A DNA stretch of 64,000 bases from Minwuia thermotolerans (GTDB lineage Bacteria > Pseudomonadota > Alphaproteobacteria > Minwuiales > Minwuiaceae), in the NCBI RefSeq assembly GCF_002924445.1, contig NZ_PIGG01000081.1:1-64000 (forward strand), in the 5' to 3' direction. How positions within the stretch are numbered: the first letter of the stretch is position 1; every line of letters begins with the position of its first letter. The notes under the pieces were generated by a model. It was not told the origin of the DNA, did no database searches, and was given only the letters and a program-made list of their open reading frames with translations. A program made the translations under genes and the position numbers. Below are positions 24,967-34,292 of the stretch, one piece after another.

Positions 24967-25794
24967 ATGGAGATCGTCGACGCGCAGATCCACATCTGGG
25001 GCAGCGGCCTGCCGGTCAACGACGCCCACTGGCAGGTGACCCGCTTCGACGCGGAACAGGCCGTGGCGCTGATGGACGAGGCGGGCGTGGACGCCGCCGT
25101 CATCCACCCGCCGGGCTGGGATCCCGGCTCCTGCGACATGGCGGCGCGGGCCATCGCGGACCATCCGGGCCGCTTCGCCATGATGCAGACGTTGAAGCTG
25201 GACGATCCGGCGACGCCGGCGAAGATCGCCGCCGTGCGCGACGCGCCTGGCGTGCTCGGGCTGCGCTACGTCTTCATGGGCGAGGATGCGGTCGCGGCGA
25301 TGCGGGAGGACCGCCATGGCTGGCTCTGGCGGGCGGCGGAAGAAGCCGGCGTGCCGGTCGCGGTGCTGGCGACCGATACGCTGGCCGAGTTCGGCGCGGT
25401 GGCGGCGCGTCACCCCGGTCTGAAGCTCACCATCGACCATCTGGGCGGGCGCGGCGGCTTCACCAGGCTGAAGGACCACGCGGCGATGGAACACATGCCG
25501 CAATTGCTGGAACTCGCGCGCCATCCCAATGTCGCGGTCAAGGCGACCGGCGCGCCGGGCTATTCGGGCGAGGCCTATCCCTTCCCGATCATGCAGGACT
25601 ATCTGCGCCGGATCTTCGACGCCTTCGGGCCGGCGCGCATGTTCTGGGGCACGGACATCTCCAAGATGCCGTGCTCCTGGCGGGAATGCGTGACGCTGTT
25701 CACCCGGGAGATGGACTGGCTGAAGGGCGCTGACCTGGAACTGGTCATGGGCGCCGCGTTCCGGCGCTGGTGGAACTGGCCCGGCGAAGGCTGA
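24967..25794 (+). CDS. Amidohydrolase-2 family (TIM-barrel) hydrolase
   Basis: 275-residue metal-dependent hydrolase. The N-terminal IVDAQIHIWG supplies the first histidine pair region (QIH rather than the common DxHxH), followed by IDHLGGRGG and the C-terminal FWGTDISKMPCSW with the catalytic aspartate. It starts immediately after the SDR stop, so both are in one operon, probably acting on the same unknown substrate. Confidence 0.85.
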   Translation: MEIVDAQIHIWGSGLPVNDAHWQVTRFDAEQAVALMDEAGVDAAVIHPPGWDPGSCDMAARAIADHPGRFAMMQTLKLDDPATPAKIAAVRDAPGVLGLRYVFMGEDAVAAMREDRHGWLWRAAEEAGVPVAVLATDTLAEFGAVAARHPGLKLTIDHLGGRGGFTRLKDHAAMEHMPQLLELARHPNVAVKATGAPGYSGEAYPFPIMQDYLRRIFDAFGPARMFWGTDISKMPCSWRECVTLFTREMDWLKGADLELVMGAAFRRWWNWPGEG

Positions 25795-25872
25795 ACATCC
25801 GCGACTATGCGTCCGGGTTCCGCAGGGTTAACCTTGCCGGCGACACCTGTTGCCGAACCGTGAGGGGGAACC

Positions 25873-26928
25873 ATGAACGATTTCGCGGCGCTCGCCGACA
25901 CAGCGCTGGCTGCCGATCCGGCCGCCGTCGTCACCGATCTGATCTTCGGCCGCTGGCGCAGCCAGATACTCCACGCCGGTGTCCGGCTGGGCGTTTTCGA
26001 TGCTCTGGGCGATGATGCCCGGGGCGCCGAAACGGTCGCCGCGGAGCGTTCGCTTGACCCGGCGCTGACCTATCGGCTGCTGCGCGCGCTGGGCGCGATC
26101 GGTCTGCTCGCCGAAGACGCAGCGGGGCGTTTCCGTCTCACCGAGGCCGGGCGGCTGCTGCAAGCGGACCATCCCCAGAGCCTGCGGGGCGTGACCCTGC
26201 TGGAGGAGGGGCCGGAGCACTACACCATCTGGCGCCATCTGCCCGACATGGTGCGCGAGGGGCGCCAGAACGCCTTCCATCGCGAGTTCGGCCGCCACGC
26301 CTTCGAGCACGCCGGCGTCGATCCGGCCTACGAGCAGGTCTTCGACGCGGCGATGACCAGCTATTCGGGCCTTCAGTCGGGTCTGGTGCTGGAGGCGCTG
26401 GCGCAATACGACTTCTCAGGGTGCGAAACCATCTGCGACGTCGGCGGCGGCCGCGGCCACATGCTCTGCAGCCTGCTGGCGGCCCATCCGCACCTGCAGG
26501 GCATGGTGCTGGAGCGTTCCGACGTGATCGCCGAGACCGGCAAGCTCTGGGCCGAGCCCATGGGCGTGGCCGGTCGCTGCGAGTTCGTGGCCGGCGACAT
26601 GTTCCACGGGGCGCCGCCGGCGGACGTCTACACCATGAAGATGATCCTGCACGACTGGGACGACGACGAATGCGTCCGGATCCTGAGCGCGCTGGCAAGG
26701 ACCGCGCCCGCCGACGGGCGGCTGCTGGTCATGGAACACGTGGTGCCCGGCCCGTCGGAGCCCCATTTCGCCAAGCTGTTCGACATCCACATGATGTGCT
26801 GGGGCACGGGCCGGGAACGGACGGCCGAGGAGTATCAGGCGCTGATGGAGCGGGCCGGCTGGCGGCCCGCAGGGGTCCACTATCCCGCGTCGCGCATGAT
26901 GGGCGTCGTCGAGGGCCGGCGCGTCTGA
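25873..26928 (+). CDS. Class I SAM-dependent O-methyltransferase (plant COMT-like)
   Basis: 351-residue small-molecule methyltransferase. The N-terminal dimerisation winged helix is seen (LHAGVRLGVFDALGDD, YRLLRALGAIGLL), then the AdoMet loop CDVGGGRGHML and the conserved MKMILHDWDDDEC with the catalytic histidine, then MEHVVPG. The family methylates hydroxyls of aromatic or polyketide compounds. A GGGGG-type ribosome-binding region precedes the ATG. The target is unknown. Confidence 0.88.
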   Translation: MNDFAALADTALAADPAAVVTDLIFGRWRSQILHAGVRLGVFDALGDDARGAETVAAERSLDPALTYRLLRALGAIGLLAEDAAGRFRLTEAGRLLQADHPQSLRGVTLLEEGPEHYTIWRHLPDMVREGRQNAFHREFGRHAFEHAGVDPAYEQVFDAAMTSYSGLQSGLVLEALAQYDFSGCETICDVGGGRGHMLCSLLAAHPHLQGMVLERSDVIAETGKLWAEPMGVAGRCEFVAGDMFHGAPPADVYTMKMILHDWDDDECVRILSALARTAPADGRLLVMEHVVPGPSEPHFAKLFDIHMMCWGTGRERTAEEYQALMERAGWRPAGVHYPASRMMGVVEGRRV

Positions 26929-26943
26929 AGCCCGGCCGCCGCT

Positions 26944-27768
26944 TCAGGCGGCGAGCTGTCCCCTGGTGCGGACCTTCAGGAACAGCCAGGTCGCCTGGAA
27001 GGCGAGGTCGCCCAGCCGTCCGTGCGGCGGCAGACCGGCGGCCTTCAGGATCAGCTTGACCGCCTTGCCCAGGTGATCGCGCCGGTAACAGCCCAGCGCC
27101 GTGCGCGCGTAGGCCCGGCCCGCCTCGGAGCGGTCATATGCCTCCTCGGGCGGCATGTTGGCGCAGTAATATGCGAAGGAAAGCTCGTCGTCCTCCGCCT
27201 CCAGGAAGCGCGTGGCCGCGATCCAGGCCCGGCGCGGACGGCCCAGGTGCTCGCGCTCCTGATAGCGCTGGAAATAGTCCTGGAACATCCGGTAGTGGCG
27301 GATCTCGTCCTTCGAGATGCGATTGCAGATGTCCTTCAGCACGGGCTCCTCGGTGGCGTCGCGCAGCGCGGCGTAGAATGAACTCGTGCCCGCCTCGACG
27401 ACGCAGCGGGCGACCATCTCGCCGGCCCGGGAGCCGCGCACCGACGCCTCGGCGTCGACGGGAATGCGATAGCCCTCGGTGAAGCGGCGGAAGGCAGTCT
27501 CGAAGTCGAAGTCCGGATCCGCCATCTCCGCCCAGCGTCCCAGCACGATGCCGTGCTGGTGCTCCTCGTGGCCCCATTGCTCGGCGGCGGCGCGGAACTC
27601 CGGATCGTCGGAGATGACCCGCTTCAGATAGGCGACGTAGTCGGCTGAATTGCGTTCGACCAGGCTGGCGGCGCGGATCACCGCCAATATGTCGGAATCC
27701 ACCCGGGAAGGGTCGAACTGCTCCCAGGCGATGTCGTCGGGCGACCAGTGGCCGTTTTTGTTCAACAT
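26944..27768 (-). CDS. Ferritin-like superfamily diiron protein
   Basis: 274-residue all-helical protein with ferritin-like di-iron motifs: HEEHQHGIVLGRW, later VEAGTSSFYAALRD and KDEIRHYRMFQDYF (ExxH pair). The family binds two iron atoms in a four-helix bundle and includes rubrerythrin-like oxidases and hydroxylases. No rubredoxin-type cysteine motif is seen. It converges on the O-methyltransferase gene with a 15-base gap. Confidence 0.8.
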   Translation of the reverse strand: MLNKNGHWSPDDIAWEQFDPSRVDSDILAVIRAASLVERNSADYVAYLKRVISDDPEFRAAAEQWGHEEHQHGIVLGRWAEMADPDFDFETAFRRFTEGYRIPVDAEASVRGSRAGEMVARCVVEAGTSSFYAALRDATEEPVLKDICNRISKDEIRHYRMFQDYFQRYQEREHLGRPRRAWIAATRFLEAEDDELSFAYYCANMPPEEAYDRSEAGRAYARTALGCYRRDHLGKAVKLILKAAGLPPHGRLGDLAFQATWLFLKVRTRGQLAA

Positions 27769-28045
27769 TCTTGGCCCCTATTGTTTCACAACCTCACGCG
27801 CCGCCGGCCTTGTCGGCCGGTTCTGGCGGCACAGCGCGCGTGCGGATGGTTTCATAGGGCGATAACCCCACCTGCACATGCGATCCGCTCTGATATGGTT
27901 ATTGTGCCACGAAATCGAAGGCCTCGCGAGAGGCGCGGCCGAGCCGGCACGGCGCGCTTGCGCGTCCCGCGTGCCTTTGCAATGGTCCCGGCAGGGCGGT
28001 TCCGCGCGGCGGGCGCCCGCGTTGCATTCCAGGAGAACCGAACCG

Positions 28046-28288
28046 ATGGACGAGCTTCCCGACGAGCAGGTGCAGGGCCAGTTGTCCCAGGCCGCCGAGA
28101 TCGTGACGCGGCACCTGGACGCGGCGCTGGAGGAATGCACCGAGGCCGGACTCGGCCGGGAGGTCTTCTCGGCGGCGGTGATGGCCACGCTCATGCAGGC
28201 CATGCAGACCAGTCTCGGCACCGCGGCTTCCGACGCGCTCCGGGACATGCTCCAGATGATGGCCGCCGGCGGGGACCGTCAGAACTGA
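28046..28288 (+). CDS. Small conserved-looking hypothetical protein (80 aa)
   Basis: 80-residue, largely helical acidic protein beginning MDELPDEQVQGQLSQAAEIV and ending MLQMMAAGGDRQN. AGGAG lies about 10 bases before the ATG. There is no signal peptide or membrane helix. Codon use matches the host. I do not recognise the family. It stands alone between the ferritin-like gene and etfB. Confidence 0.6.
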   Translation: MDELPDEQVQGQLSQAAEIVTRHLDAALEECTEAGLGREVFSAAVMATLMQAMQTSLGTAASDALRDMLQMMAAGGDRQN

Positions 28289-28519
28289 AACCGGAAATGC
28301 CGCCGGGCGCATGGTTCCGCGGCCTGGGCGGATATGCCGCCGGGCCGTCCGTGACGGTTCGTTGACAGCCCAAAACCGCCCAACTATTGTGCGCCGCACC
28401 ATCCCGGGGGGTTGCGCCTTCGCCGCGGATGGTTTTTTTAGCTCCGGGCGGGACGACAAGACACCCAAGAATGTCTCGCGCCGTAATTACCGTGGGATGC
28501 ACCCTGGAGATGTCGGGAG

Positions 28520-29269
28520 ATGAAGGTACTCGTCGCTGTCAAGCGCGTCGTTGACTACAACGTCAAGGTGCGCGTGAAGGCCGATCAGAGCGGGGTAGAA
28601 CTCGCCAACGTCAAGATGTCCATGAACCCCTTCGACGAAATCGCCGTCGAGGAAGCGGTCCGTCTGAAGGAGGCCGGCACGGCGGAGGAGGTCGTCGCGG
28701 TCTCCATCGGCGTGCAGCAGGCCCAGGAGACGATCCGCACCGCGCTGGCCATGGGCGCGGACCGGGGCATCCTGGTGAAGTCGGACGACGAGGTGCAGCC
28801 GCTCGCGGTGGCCAAGATCCTGAAGGCGCTGGTGGACGAGGAGAAGCCCGACCTGGTGATTCTCGGCAAGCAGGCGATCGACGACGACAGCAACCAGACC
28901 GGTCAGATGCTGGCCGCGCTGCTGGGCTGGGCGCAGGGCACCTTCGCCTCCAAGGTCAAGATCGAGGGCGGCGAGGCCGAGGTCACCCGCGAGGTCGACG
29001 GCGGCCTGCAGACCATCAAGCTGAAGATGCCGATGATCGTGACCACCGACCTGCGGCTCAACGAGCCGCGCTACGCCAGCCTGCCGAACATCATGAAGGC
29101 GAAGAAGAAGCCGATCGACACGAAGACGCCCGAGGACCTGGGTATCGACATCGCGCCGCGGCTGAAGACGCTGAAGGTCAACGAGCCGGCGAAGCGCCAG
29201 GGCGGCGTCAAGGTGGAGAGCATCGACGAGCTGGTCGACAAGCTGAAGAACGAAGCGGGGGTGATCTGA
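28520..29269 (+). CDS. etfB: Electron transfer flavoprotein subunit beta
   Basis: 249-residue EtfB, which with EtfA carries electrons from acyl-CoA and similar dehydrogenases to ETF-quinone oxidoreductase. It starts [20 protein letters not shown], and shows [17 protein letters not shown] and the AMP-binding [18 protein letters not shown]. The conserved [21 protein letters not shown] is the recognition region. It overlaps etfA by one base. Confidence 0.97.
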   Translation: MKVLVAVKRVVDYNVKVRVKADQSGVELANVKMSMNPFDEIAVEEAVRLKEAGTAEEVVAVSIGVQQAQETIRTALAMGADRGILVKSDDEVQPLAVAKILKALVDEEKPDLVILGKQAIDDDSNQTGQMLAALLGWAQGTFASKVKIEGGEAEVTREVDGGLQTIKLKMPMIVTTDLRLNEPRYASLPNIMKAKKKPIDTKTPEDLGIDIAPRLKTLKVNEPAKRQGGVKVESIDELVDKLKNEAGVI

Positions 29270-30198
29270 TGGCTGTTCTCGTTATTGCCGAACACGACAA
29301 CAACGAACTCAACCCGGCCACCCTGGCCACGGTCACCGCCGCGAAAGCGATGGACAACGACGTCACCGTGCTGGTCATGGGCCACAATGCGGGCGGCGTC
29401 GCCGAAGCCGCGGCCAAGGTCGCGGGCGTCGGCAAGGTGCTGCACGCCGACGACGCCGGGCTGGAGCATTCGCTGGCCGAGAACCGGGCGGCGCTGATCG
29501 TCAGCCTGGCCGGCGACTACGGCCACATCGTCGCGCCGTCGACCACCTCCGGCAAGAACATCCTGCCGCGGGTCGCCGCGCTGCTGGACGTCCAGCAGAT
29601 CTCCGACATCGTCGAGGTCGAAAGCGCCGATACCTTCGTGCGGCCGATCTACGCCGGCAACGCCATGGCGACCGTGCAGTCCTCCGACGGGATCAAGGTC
29701 ATCACCGTGCGCACCACCACCTTCGCCAAGGCGGAGGCCGAAGGCGGATCGGCCAGCGTCGAGCAGATCGCGGCCGCCGAGGATCCGGGCCTGTCATCCT
29801 TCGTCGGCGAGCGCCTCTCGGAATCCGATCGCCCGGACCTCGCCACGGCCAAGATCGTCGTGTCCGGCGGCCGCGGCATGCAGAACGGCGAGAATTTCGA
29901 GATGCTCTACAAGGTGGCCGACAAGCTGGGCGCCGCCGTGGGCGCCAGCCGCGCCGCGGTCGACGCCGGCTTCGTGCCGAACGACATGCAGGTCGGCCAG
30001 ACCGGCAAGGTCGTCGCGCCCGAGCTCTACATCGCCGTCGGTATCTCCGGTGCGATCCAGCATCTGGCGGGCATGAAGGACTCCAAGGTCATCGTCGCCA
30101 TCAACAAGGACGAGGAAGCCCCGATCTTCCAGGTCGCCGACTACGGCCTCGTGGCGGACCTCTTCCAGGCGGTGCCGGAGCTCGAATCGAAGCTTTGA
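29269..30198 (+). CDS. etfA: Electron transfer flavoprotein subunit alpha
   Basis: 309-residue EtfA. The N-terminal domain carries the ETF fold, and the C-terminal FAD domain shows [27 protein letters not shown] and the signature [20 protein letters not shown]. Normal length. The start codon overlaps the etfB stop (TGATG), ensuring equal synthesis of the heterodimer. Confidence 0.97.
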   Translation: MAVLVIAEHDNNELNPATLATVTAAKAMDNDVTVLVMGHNAGGVAEAAAKVAGVGKVLHADDAGLEHSLAENRAALIVSLAGDYGHIVAPSTTSGKNILPRVAALLDVQQISDIVEVESADTFVRPIYAGNAMATVQSSDGIKVITVRTTTFAKAEAEGGSASVEQIAAAEDPGLSSFVGERLSESDRPDLATAKIVVSGGRGMQNGENFEMLYKVADKLGAAVGASRAAVDAGFVPNDMQVGQTGKVVAPELYIAVGISGAIQHLAGMKDSKVIVAINKDEEAPIFQVADYGLVADLFQAVPELESKL

Positions 30199-30239
30199 CC
30201 GGTCGCCGCATCCCGTCCGCAAGTGGGAAAGTCTGAAGA

Positions 30240-31127
30240 ATGAGCGATACCGCCTCAATCCGTTCGATCGGCATCATCGGCGCCGGTCAGATGGGCAACG
30301 GCATCGCGCACGTGTGTGCGCTCGCCGGCTACGACGTCATACTCAACGACATTGACCAGGGGCGGTTGGATGCGGCGCTGAAAACCATCGAGGGCAATCT
30401 GGCCCGCCAGGCCGCGCGCAACAAGATCTCCGACGTCGACCGGGCCGACACCCTGGCCCGGATCCGGCCGACGCTGGAACTAGCCGAGGTCGGCAAGGCC
30501 GACCTGGTGATCGAAGCGGCGACCGAGGACGAGGCGCTCAAGAAGAGCATCTTCCAGAAGTTGACCGAGCATCTGGGGCCGGAGACGCTGATTGCCTCCA
30601 ACACCTCCTCGATCTCGATCACGCGGCTGGCCTCGATCACCGACCGGCCCGAGCGGTTCATGGGCATGCACTTCATGAACCCGGTGCCGATGATGAAGCT
30701 GGTGGAGCTGATCCGCGGCATCGCCACCGAGGACACGACCTTCAATGCGGTCCGCGAGGTCGTGAAGAACCTCGGCAAGACCTCGACGGCGGCGGAGGAC
30801 TTTCCGGCCTTCATCGTCAACCGCATCCTGCTGCCGATGATCAACGAGGCGGTCTACACCCTCTATGAGGGCGTTGGCTCGGTCGATGCGATCGATACGG
30901 CGATGAAGCTGGGGGCGAACCATCCGATGGGGCCGCTGGAACTGGCGGATTTCATCGGCCTGGATACCTGCCTGTCGGTCATGCAGGTGCTCTATGACGG
31001 CCTGGCGGACACCAAGTACCGCCCGTGCCCGCTGCTGGTGAAGTATGTCGAGGCCGGCTGGCTGGGCCGCAAGGCCAACCGCGGCTTCTACGACTATCGC
31101 GGCGACGTCCCCGTCCCGACGCGCTGA
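30240..31127 (+). CDS. 3-hydroxyacyl-CoA (3-hydroxybutyryl-CoA) dehydrogenase
   Basis: 295-residue NAD-dependent dehydrogenase of fatty-acid or polyhydroxybutyrate metabolism (Hbd/PaaH type). The Rossmann loop is IGIIGAGQMGNGIAHV, the catalytic histidine lies in MGMHFMNPVPMMKLVE, and the C-terminal helical domain has FIVNRILLPMINEAV and HPMGPLELADFIGLD. It follows etfBA by 41 bases and is probably cotranscribed; electrons from acyl-CoA oxidation would feed ETF. Its 3' end overlaps the convergent FkbM gene by 34 bases. Confidence 0.93.
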   Translation: MSDTASIRSIGIIGAGQMGNGIAHVCALAGYDVILNDIDQGRLDAALKTIEGNLARQAARNKISDVDRADTLARIRPTLELAEVGKADLVIEAATEDEALKKSIFQKLTEHLGPETLIASNTSSISITRLASITDRPERFMGMHFMNPVPMMKLVELIRGIATEDTTFNAVREVVKNLGKTSTAAEDFPAFIVNRILLPMINEAVYTLYEGVGSVDAIDTAMKLGANHPMGPLELADFIGLDTCLSVMQVLYDGLADTKYRPCPLLVKYVEAGWLGRKANRGFYDYRGDVPVPTR

Positions 31128-31879
31128 CCCCACATGTCCAGGTGGCTGGCCCAGAGCCGGTAGCCTTCCCGTCGCAGACGGCCGGCCAGCGCGCGCCGCG
31201 TCGCGGCGTCCAGGTGGGCGTGCTCGAACTGCAGCAGCGACGGTCTGAGGCCGGCTTCCAGGGCCATGGCCATGATCTCGGCGTCGAAGCCTTCGGTGTC
31301 GACCAGCAGCACGTCCGCGTCCCTCATGCCGGCGGTCGCCATCGCCTGCCGGATCGTCGTTACCGGGACCGGCGTTTCCGTGATCAGCTGATCCAGCTCG
31401 GCGTCGGCAATCGCCGGGCAGGCATTGCGGAACGCGTTTTCCAGATGGGCGCGTGAGAACGATGCCAGCCCGTCCGAGATCTTCCTGCCCAGCCGTTCGC
31501 TCGCCGCCGCCATGTCCGTCGAATAGATCGCCCGTTCGCCCGGCTCCCGGTCGATGGCGGCGTTCAGACAGGTGACATGCGGCGCCTCAGCGTAACGCGC
31601 GGCGAGCCGCTCGAAGGCCGATTGCTGCGGTTCGATCAGCAGCGCCCTGGAGACGCGTTCCGGCCGGTGCAGGATCATCTCGCCCAGCGGGTCGTTGGAC
31701 GATCCGTCATTGGCGCCGACCTGGACGATGGCGACCGGCTGTGTCGCCGCCAGCTCGGTCACAAGATCCGGGAAGCTGCGGTGACGGCGCAGCAACTGGC
31801 GCAGATAGACGCCGGGATTGCGCTTCAGCGCCTTGGTCGAGAAGCGGATGCCGAGGCGGCGTTTCAGGCGGCGGATCAT
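31094..31879 (-). CDS. FkbM family methyltransferase
   Basis: 261-residue AdoMet-dependent methyltransferase of the FkbM family, often acting on sugars or glycans. The AdoMet loop is VQVGANDGSSNDP; later LLIEPQQSAFERLAARY and VLLVDTEGFDAEIM are typical. The N-terminus is basic. It overlaps the glycosyltransferase gene by 4 bases, so the two probably act on the same glycan. The end overlaps the convergent dehydrogenase gene. Confidence 0.85.
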   Translation of the reverse strand: MIRRLKRRLGIRFSTKALKRNPGVYLRQLLRRHRSFPDLVTELAATQPVAIVQVGANDGSSNDPLGEMILHRPERVSRALLIEPQQSAFERLAARYAEAPHVTCLNAAIDREPGERAIYSTDMAAASERLGRKISDGLASFSRAHLENAFRNACPAIADAELDQLITETPVPVTTIRQAMATAGMRDADVLLVDTEGFDAEIMAMALEAGLRPSLLQFEHAHLDAATRRALAGRLRREGYRLWASHLDMWGQRVGTGTSPR

Positions 31880-32700
31880 CGGCCCGGCCGTTCCTCCGGA
31901 TCGTCCCAGTAGTCGGCGATCCAGGGCGCGGGCCGTGTGCGGCGGTGCAGGCGCCTGGCGTCATAGCCTGTCAGGGCCTCGTCCGGATCGGGCCGGCCAT
32001 GGAAGACGAGAATTTTCGTCTCCGCCGGCATCTTCGGCGCCTGCACCAGGTTGAGCGGGAAGGGCGGAATCGCGTGGCGCTTGAAGCTGCGGACCCACGT
32101 CTCCGGCCACCAGTGCTTCTCGCCCAGCCCGTAGGTCAGATAGGTCTGCGGCGGCCTGAAGTTGGCCATCGCCCATTCGGCCTCGGCGTAGAACTTGTCG
32201 ACGATGAACTGCGTCGTGCCGGCGCGCCAGCGGAACACCGACGAATTGCCGACATCCGGGCGCCTCTTGAAGACGTGATGGCCCAGCACCCAGTTGTGGA
32301 TGATGCAGCGCTTGCCCGGCATGTAGTCGAAGAAGCAGTCGATATTGTCGACGATCAGCAGGTCCAGATCGAGGAACATGCAATCGCCCTGCATGTCCGC
32401 CAGCCCGTCCATGAACAGCCCCAGCTTCAGCCAGGTCGTGCGCTGGTGGCTTTCGGGCAGCTCGATCGGTGGCAGCGGATGCGCCTCGACCTCGGGCCTG
32501 AGCCCCGCCCCGTCGTCGGTGAAGCACAGGAAGCGGAAGGGCCGGTCCAGGTTGCGCCGGACCGCGCCGTAGAGCCGGTTGACGAAGTCGGGACCGTAGC
32601 GGTCGCCCCATTTCAGGGTGCAGATATTGACCGGCGGGGCGTCCGGATCGGAGGACATGAAGGCACTATCCGTCTCGGGTGAAACTGTCGCCTGCGGCAT
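31876..32700 (-). CDS. Putative glycosyltransferase (GT-A fold, DxD motif)
   Basis: 274-residue predicted sugar transferase. It begins after a short leader with VNICTLKWGDRYGPDFVNRLY, typical of a nucleotide-sugar binding strand, and contains a DxD-type motif in CMFLDLDLLIVD followed by CIIHNWVLG and the VFHGRPDPDEAL end. A start at 32658 (MSSDPDAPPVN) is equally plausible, since neither ATG has a strong ribosome-binding site. It is translationally coupled to FkbM. The acceptor is unknown. Confidence 0.75.
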   Translation of the reverse strand: MPQATVSPETDSAFMSSDPDAPPVNICTLKWGDRYGPDFVNRLYGAVRRNLDRPFRFLCFTDDGAGLRPEVEAHPLPPIELPESHQRTTWLKLGLFMDGLADMQGDCMFLDLDLLIVDNIDCFFDYMPGKRCIIHNWVLGHHVFKRRPDVGNSSVFRWRAGTTQFIVDKFYAEAEWAMANFRPPQTYLTYGLGEKHWWPETWVRSFKRHAIPPFPLNLVQAPKMPAETKILVFHGRPDPDEALTGYDARRLHRRTRPAPWIADYWDDPEERPGR

Positions 32701-32721
32701 AGCCCAACGGTGCCTTGCCGG

Positions 32722-33324
32722 TCACCCCAAAAGTGCCTCGGCGCGCGTCAGATCCTCGGGGCGGTTGACGTTGAAGAACGGGTCCGACGGTGTCGCCGGC
32801 CACTCGACCAGGGCGACGCGGTGTTCGGCGGTGAAGCGGTCGATCTTGCGGATGTCCCGCGCCGTCAGCGCCTCCCGAAGGGACTCGCGCAGGTCCATCC
32901 GCCAGAGCGCCGCCACCGGGTGATGGCGGCCGCCGCTGGCGCAGACGGCAACCGCCGCCGCTTCGTCGGTCAATGCCGCGCCCAGACGCGCGGCCATGTC
33001 GTCGGGCAGGAACGGCGCGTCGGTGGGCGCGGAAAGCAGGAGGCTCCCTTCGGGATGCGCCCCGGCGGCCCAGTCCATGCCGGCCAGGATGCCGGCCAGC
33101 GGCCCCGCAAAACCGGGCACCGTGTCGGCGACCAGCGGCAGTCCGAAGCGCTCATAGGCGGCCATTTCCGCATTCACGTTGAGCGCCAGCGCCGCGACCT
33201 GTGGCGTCAGCCGGGCGATCGCGTGCGCGACCAGCGGGCGTCTGCCCAGCTCCAGCAACGCCTTCTGACCGCCGCCCATCCGCCGCGCCAGCCCGCCCGC
33301 CAGGATAACGCCGACGGGTTTCAC
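32722..33324 (-). CDS. mobA: Molybdenum cofactor guanylyltransferase
   Basis: 200-residue enzyme that joins GMP to molybdopterin to give the MGD cofactor used by formate dehydrogenase and similar enzymes. The GTP-binding loop is GVILAGGLARRMGGGQKAL (5-23, lysine at the end), with the metal-binding aspartate in SAPTDAPFLPDD and the C-terminal FFNVNRPEDL. The start overlaps the fdhD stop (ATGA), linking the two steps of formate dehydrogenase cofactor maturation. Confidence 0.93.
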   Translation of the reverse strand: MKPVGVILAGGLARRMGGGQKALLELGRRPLVAHAIARLTPQVAALALNVNAEMAAYERFGLPLVADTVPGFAGPLAGILAGMDWAAGAHPEGSLLLSAPTDAPFLPDDMAARLGAALTDEAAAVAVCASGGRHHPVAALWRMDLRESLREALTARDIRKIDRFTAEHRVALVEWPATPSDPFFNVNRPEDLTRAEALLG

Positions 33325-34196
33325 CGGGCGCCCTTGCGGGTCAGCTTATCGGGTTCGTCGGCCACCGCGTCCGGATCGCCGTCGAAGACGATCCGCTCCT
33401 CGCCGGCGAGGCAGACGAACCGCTTTCCCTTCGCCCGCCCGATGAGGGTCAGGCCCGCGCGCCGGGCCAGCTCCACGCCCGAAGCGGTGAAGCCGGAGCG
33501 CGAGATCAGGATCGGGATTTCCATCTGCACGGTCTTGATGACCATCTCCGAGGTCAGCCGTCCCGTTGTGTAGAACAGCTTGCCGGCCGGCCCGACGCCG
33601 TTGAGGCGCATGTAGCCGGCGATCTTGTCGACGGCATTGTGGCGGCCGACGTCCTCCATGTAGATCAGCGGCCGGTCCCGTTCGCAGAGCACGCAGCCGT
33701 GGATCGCGCCCGCCTGCAGGTAGAGCGACGGCGTGGTGTTGATCGATTTCGTCAGGGCGTAGAGCCACGAGGTGCGCAGTTCGGCATCGGCCGGCAGGCG
33801 CACCTTGTCGAACTTCTCCATGACGTCGCCGAAGGCGGTGCCCTGGGCGCAGCCGGAGGTCAATGTCCGCTTCTTCAGCTTGAACTCGAAATCGGTGCGG
33901 CGCGCGGTACGGACGAAGATGTGGCCCTTGTCGTCGTCGACCTCGAGACTGCGGATCTCGTCGTCGGGCTTCAGCATGTTCTGGTTCAGCAGGTAGCCGA
34001 CGGCCAGACAGTCGGGATAGTCGCCGATCGTCATCATGGTGACGATCTCCTGGCCGTTGAGGAACAGCGTCAGCGCCCGCTCCACGGTCACGTCCTGCTC
34101 CACCGGCTGGCCGGTATGGTCGAGCCCGCCCATGCGCCGGGTCAGGCGCGGGTCCGCGGGATCGGGACGGACGAGATATGCGGGCGTTTCCGGCAT
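33321..34196 (-). CDS. fdhD: Formate dehydrogenase accessory sulfurtransferase
   Basis: 291-residue FdhD, which passes sulfur from IscS-type desulfurases to the molybdenum cofactor of formate dehydrogenase. Recognised by the N-terminal VERALTLFLNGQEIVTMM, the loop LTSGCAQGTAFGD, and GCVLCERDRPLIYMEDVGRH with NAVDKIAGYM. The cysteine loop has a single cysteine (GCAQG) where E. coli has CxxC. The start was set at the ATG at 34196; upstream in-frame sequence overlaps the SDR gene on the other strand. No fdh structural genes are in the window. Confidence 0.93.
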   Translation of the reverse strand: MPETPAYLVRPDPADPRLTRRMGGLDHTGQPVEQDVTVERALTLFLNGQEIVTMMTIGDYPDCLAVGYLLNQNMLKPDDEIRSLEVDDDKGHIFVRTARRTDFEFKLKKRTLTSGCAQGTAFGDVMEKFDKVRLPADAELRTSWLYALTKSINTTPSLYLQAGAIHGCVLCERDRPLIYMEDVGRHNAVDKIAGYMRLNGVGPAGKLFYTTGRLTSEMVIKTVQMEIPILISRSGFTASGVELARRAGLTLIGRAKGKRFVCLAGEERIVFDGDPDAVADEPDKLTRKGAR

Positions 34197-34292
34197 TTCC
34201 CGAATGTGGCGTGTTCCTGCCCGCTCGGCCAGCCTTGACCGCCACGGGGGGCGGTGATTTGCTCCGACGCCCGTTGCATGGAGGGGGAGCGA

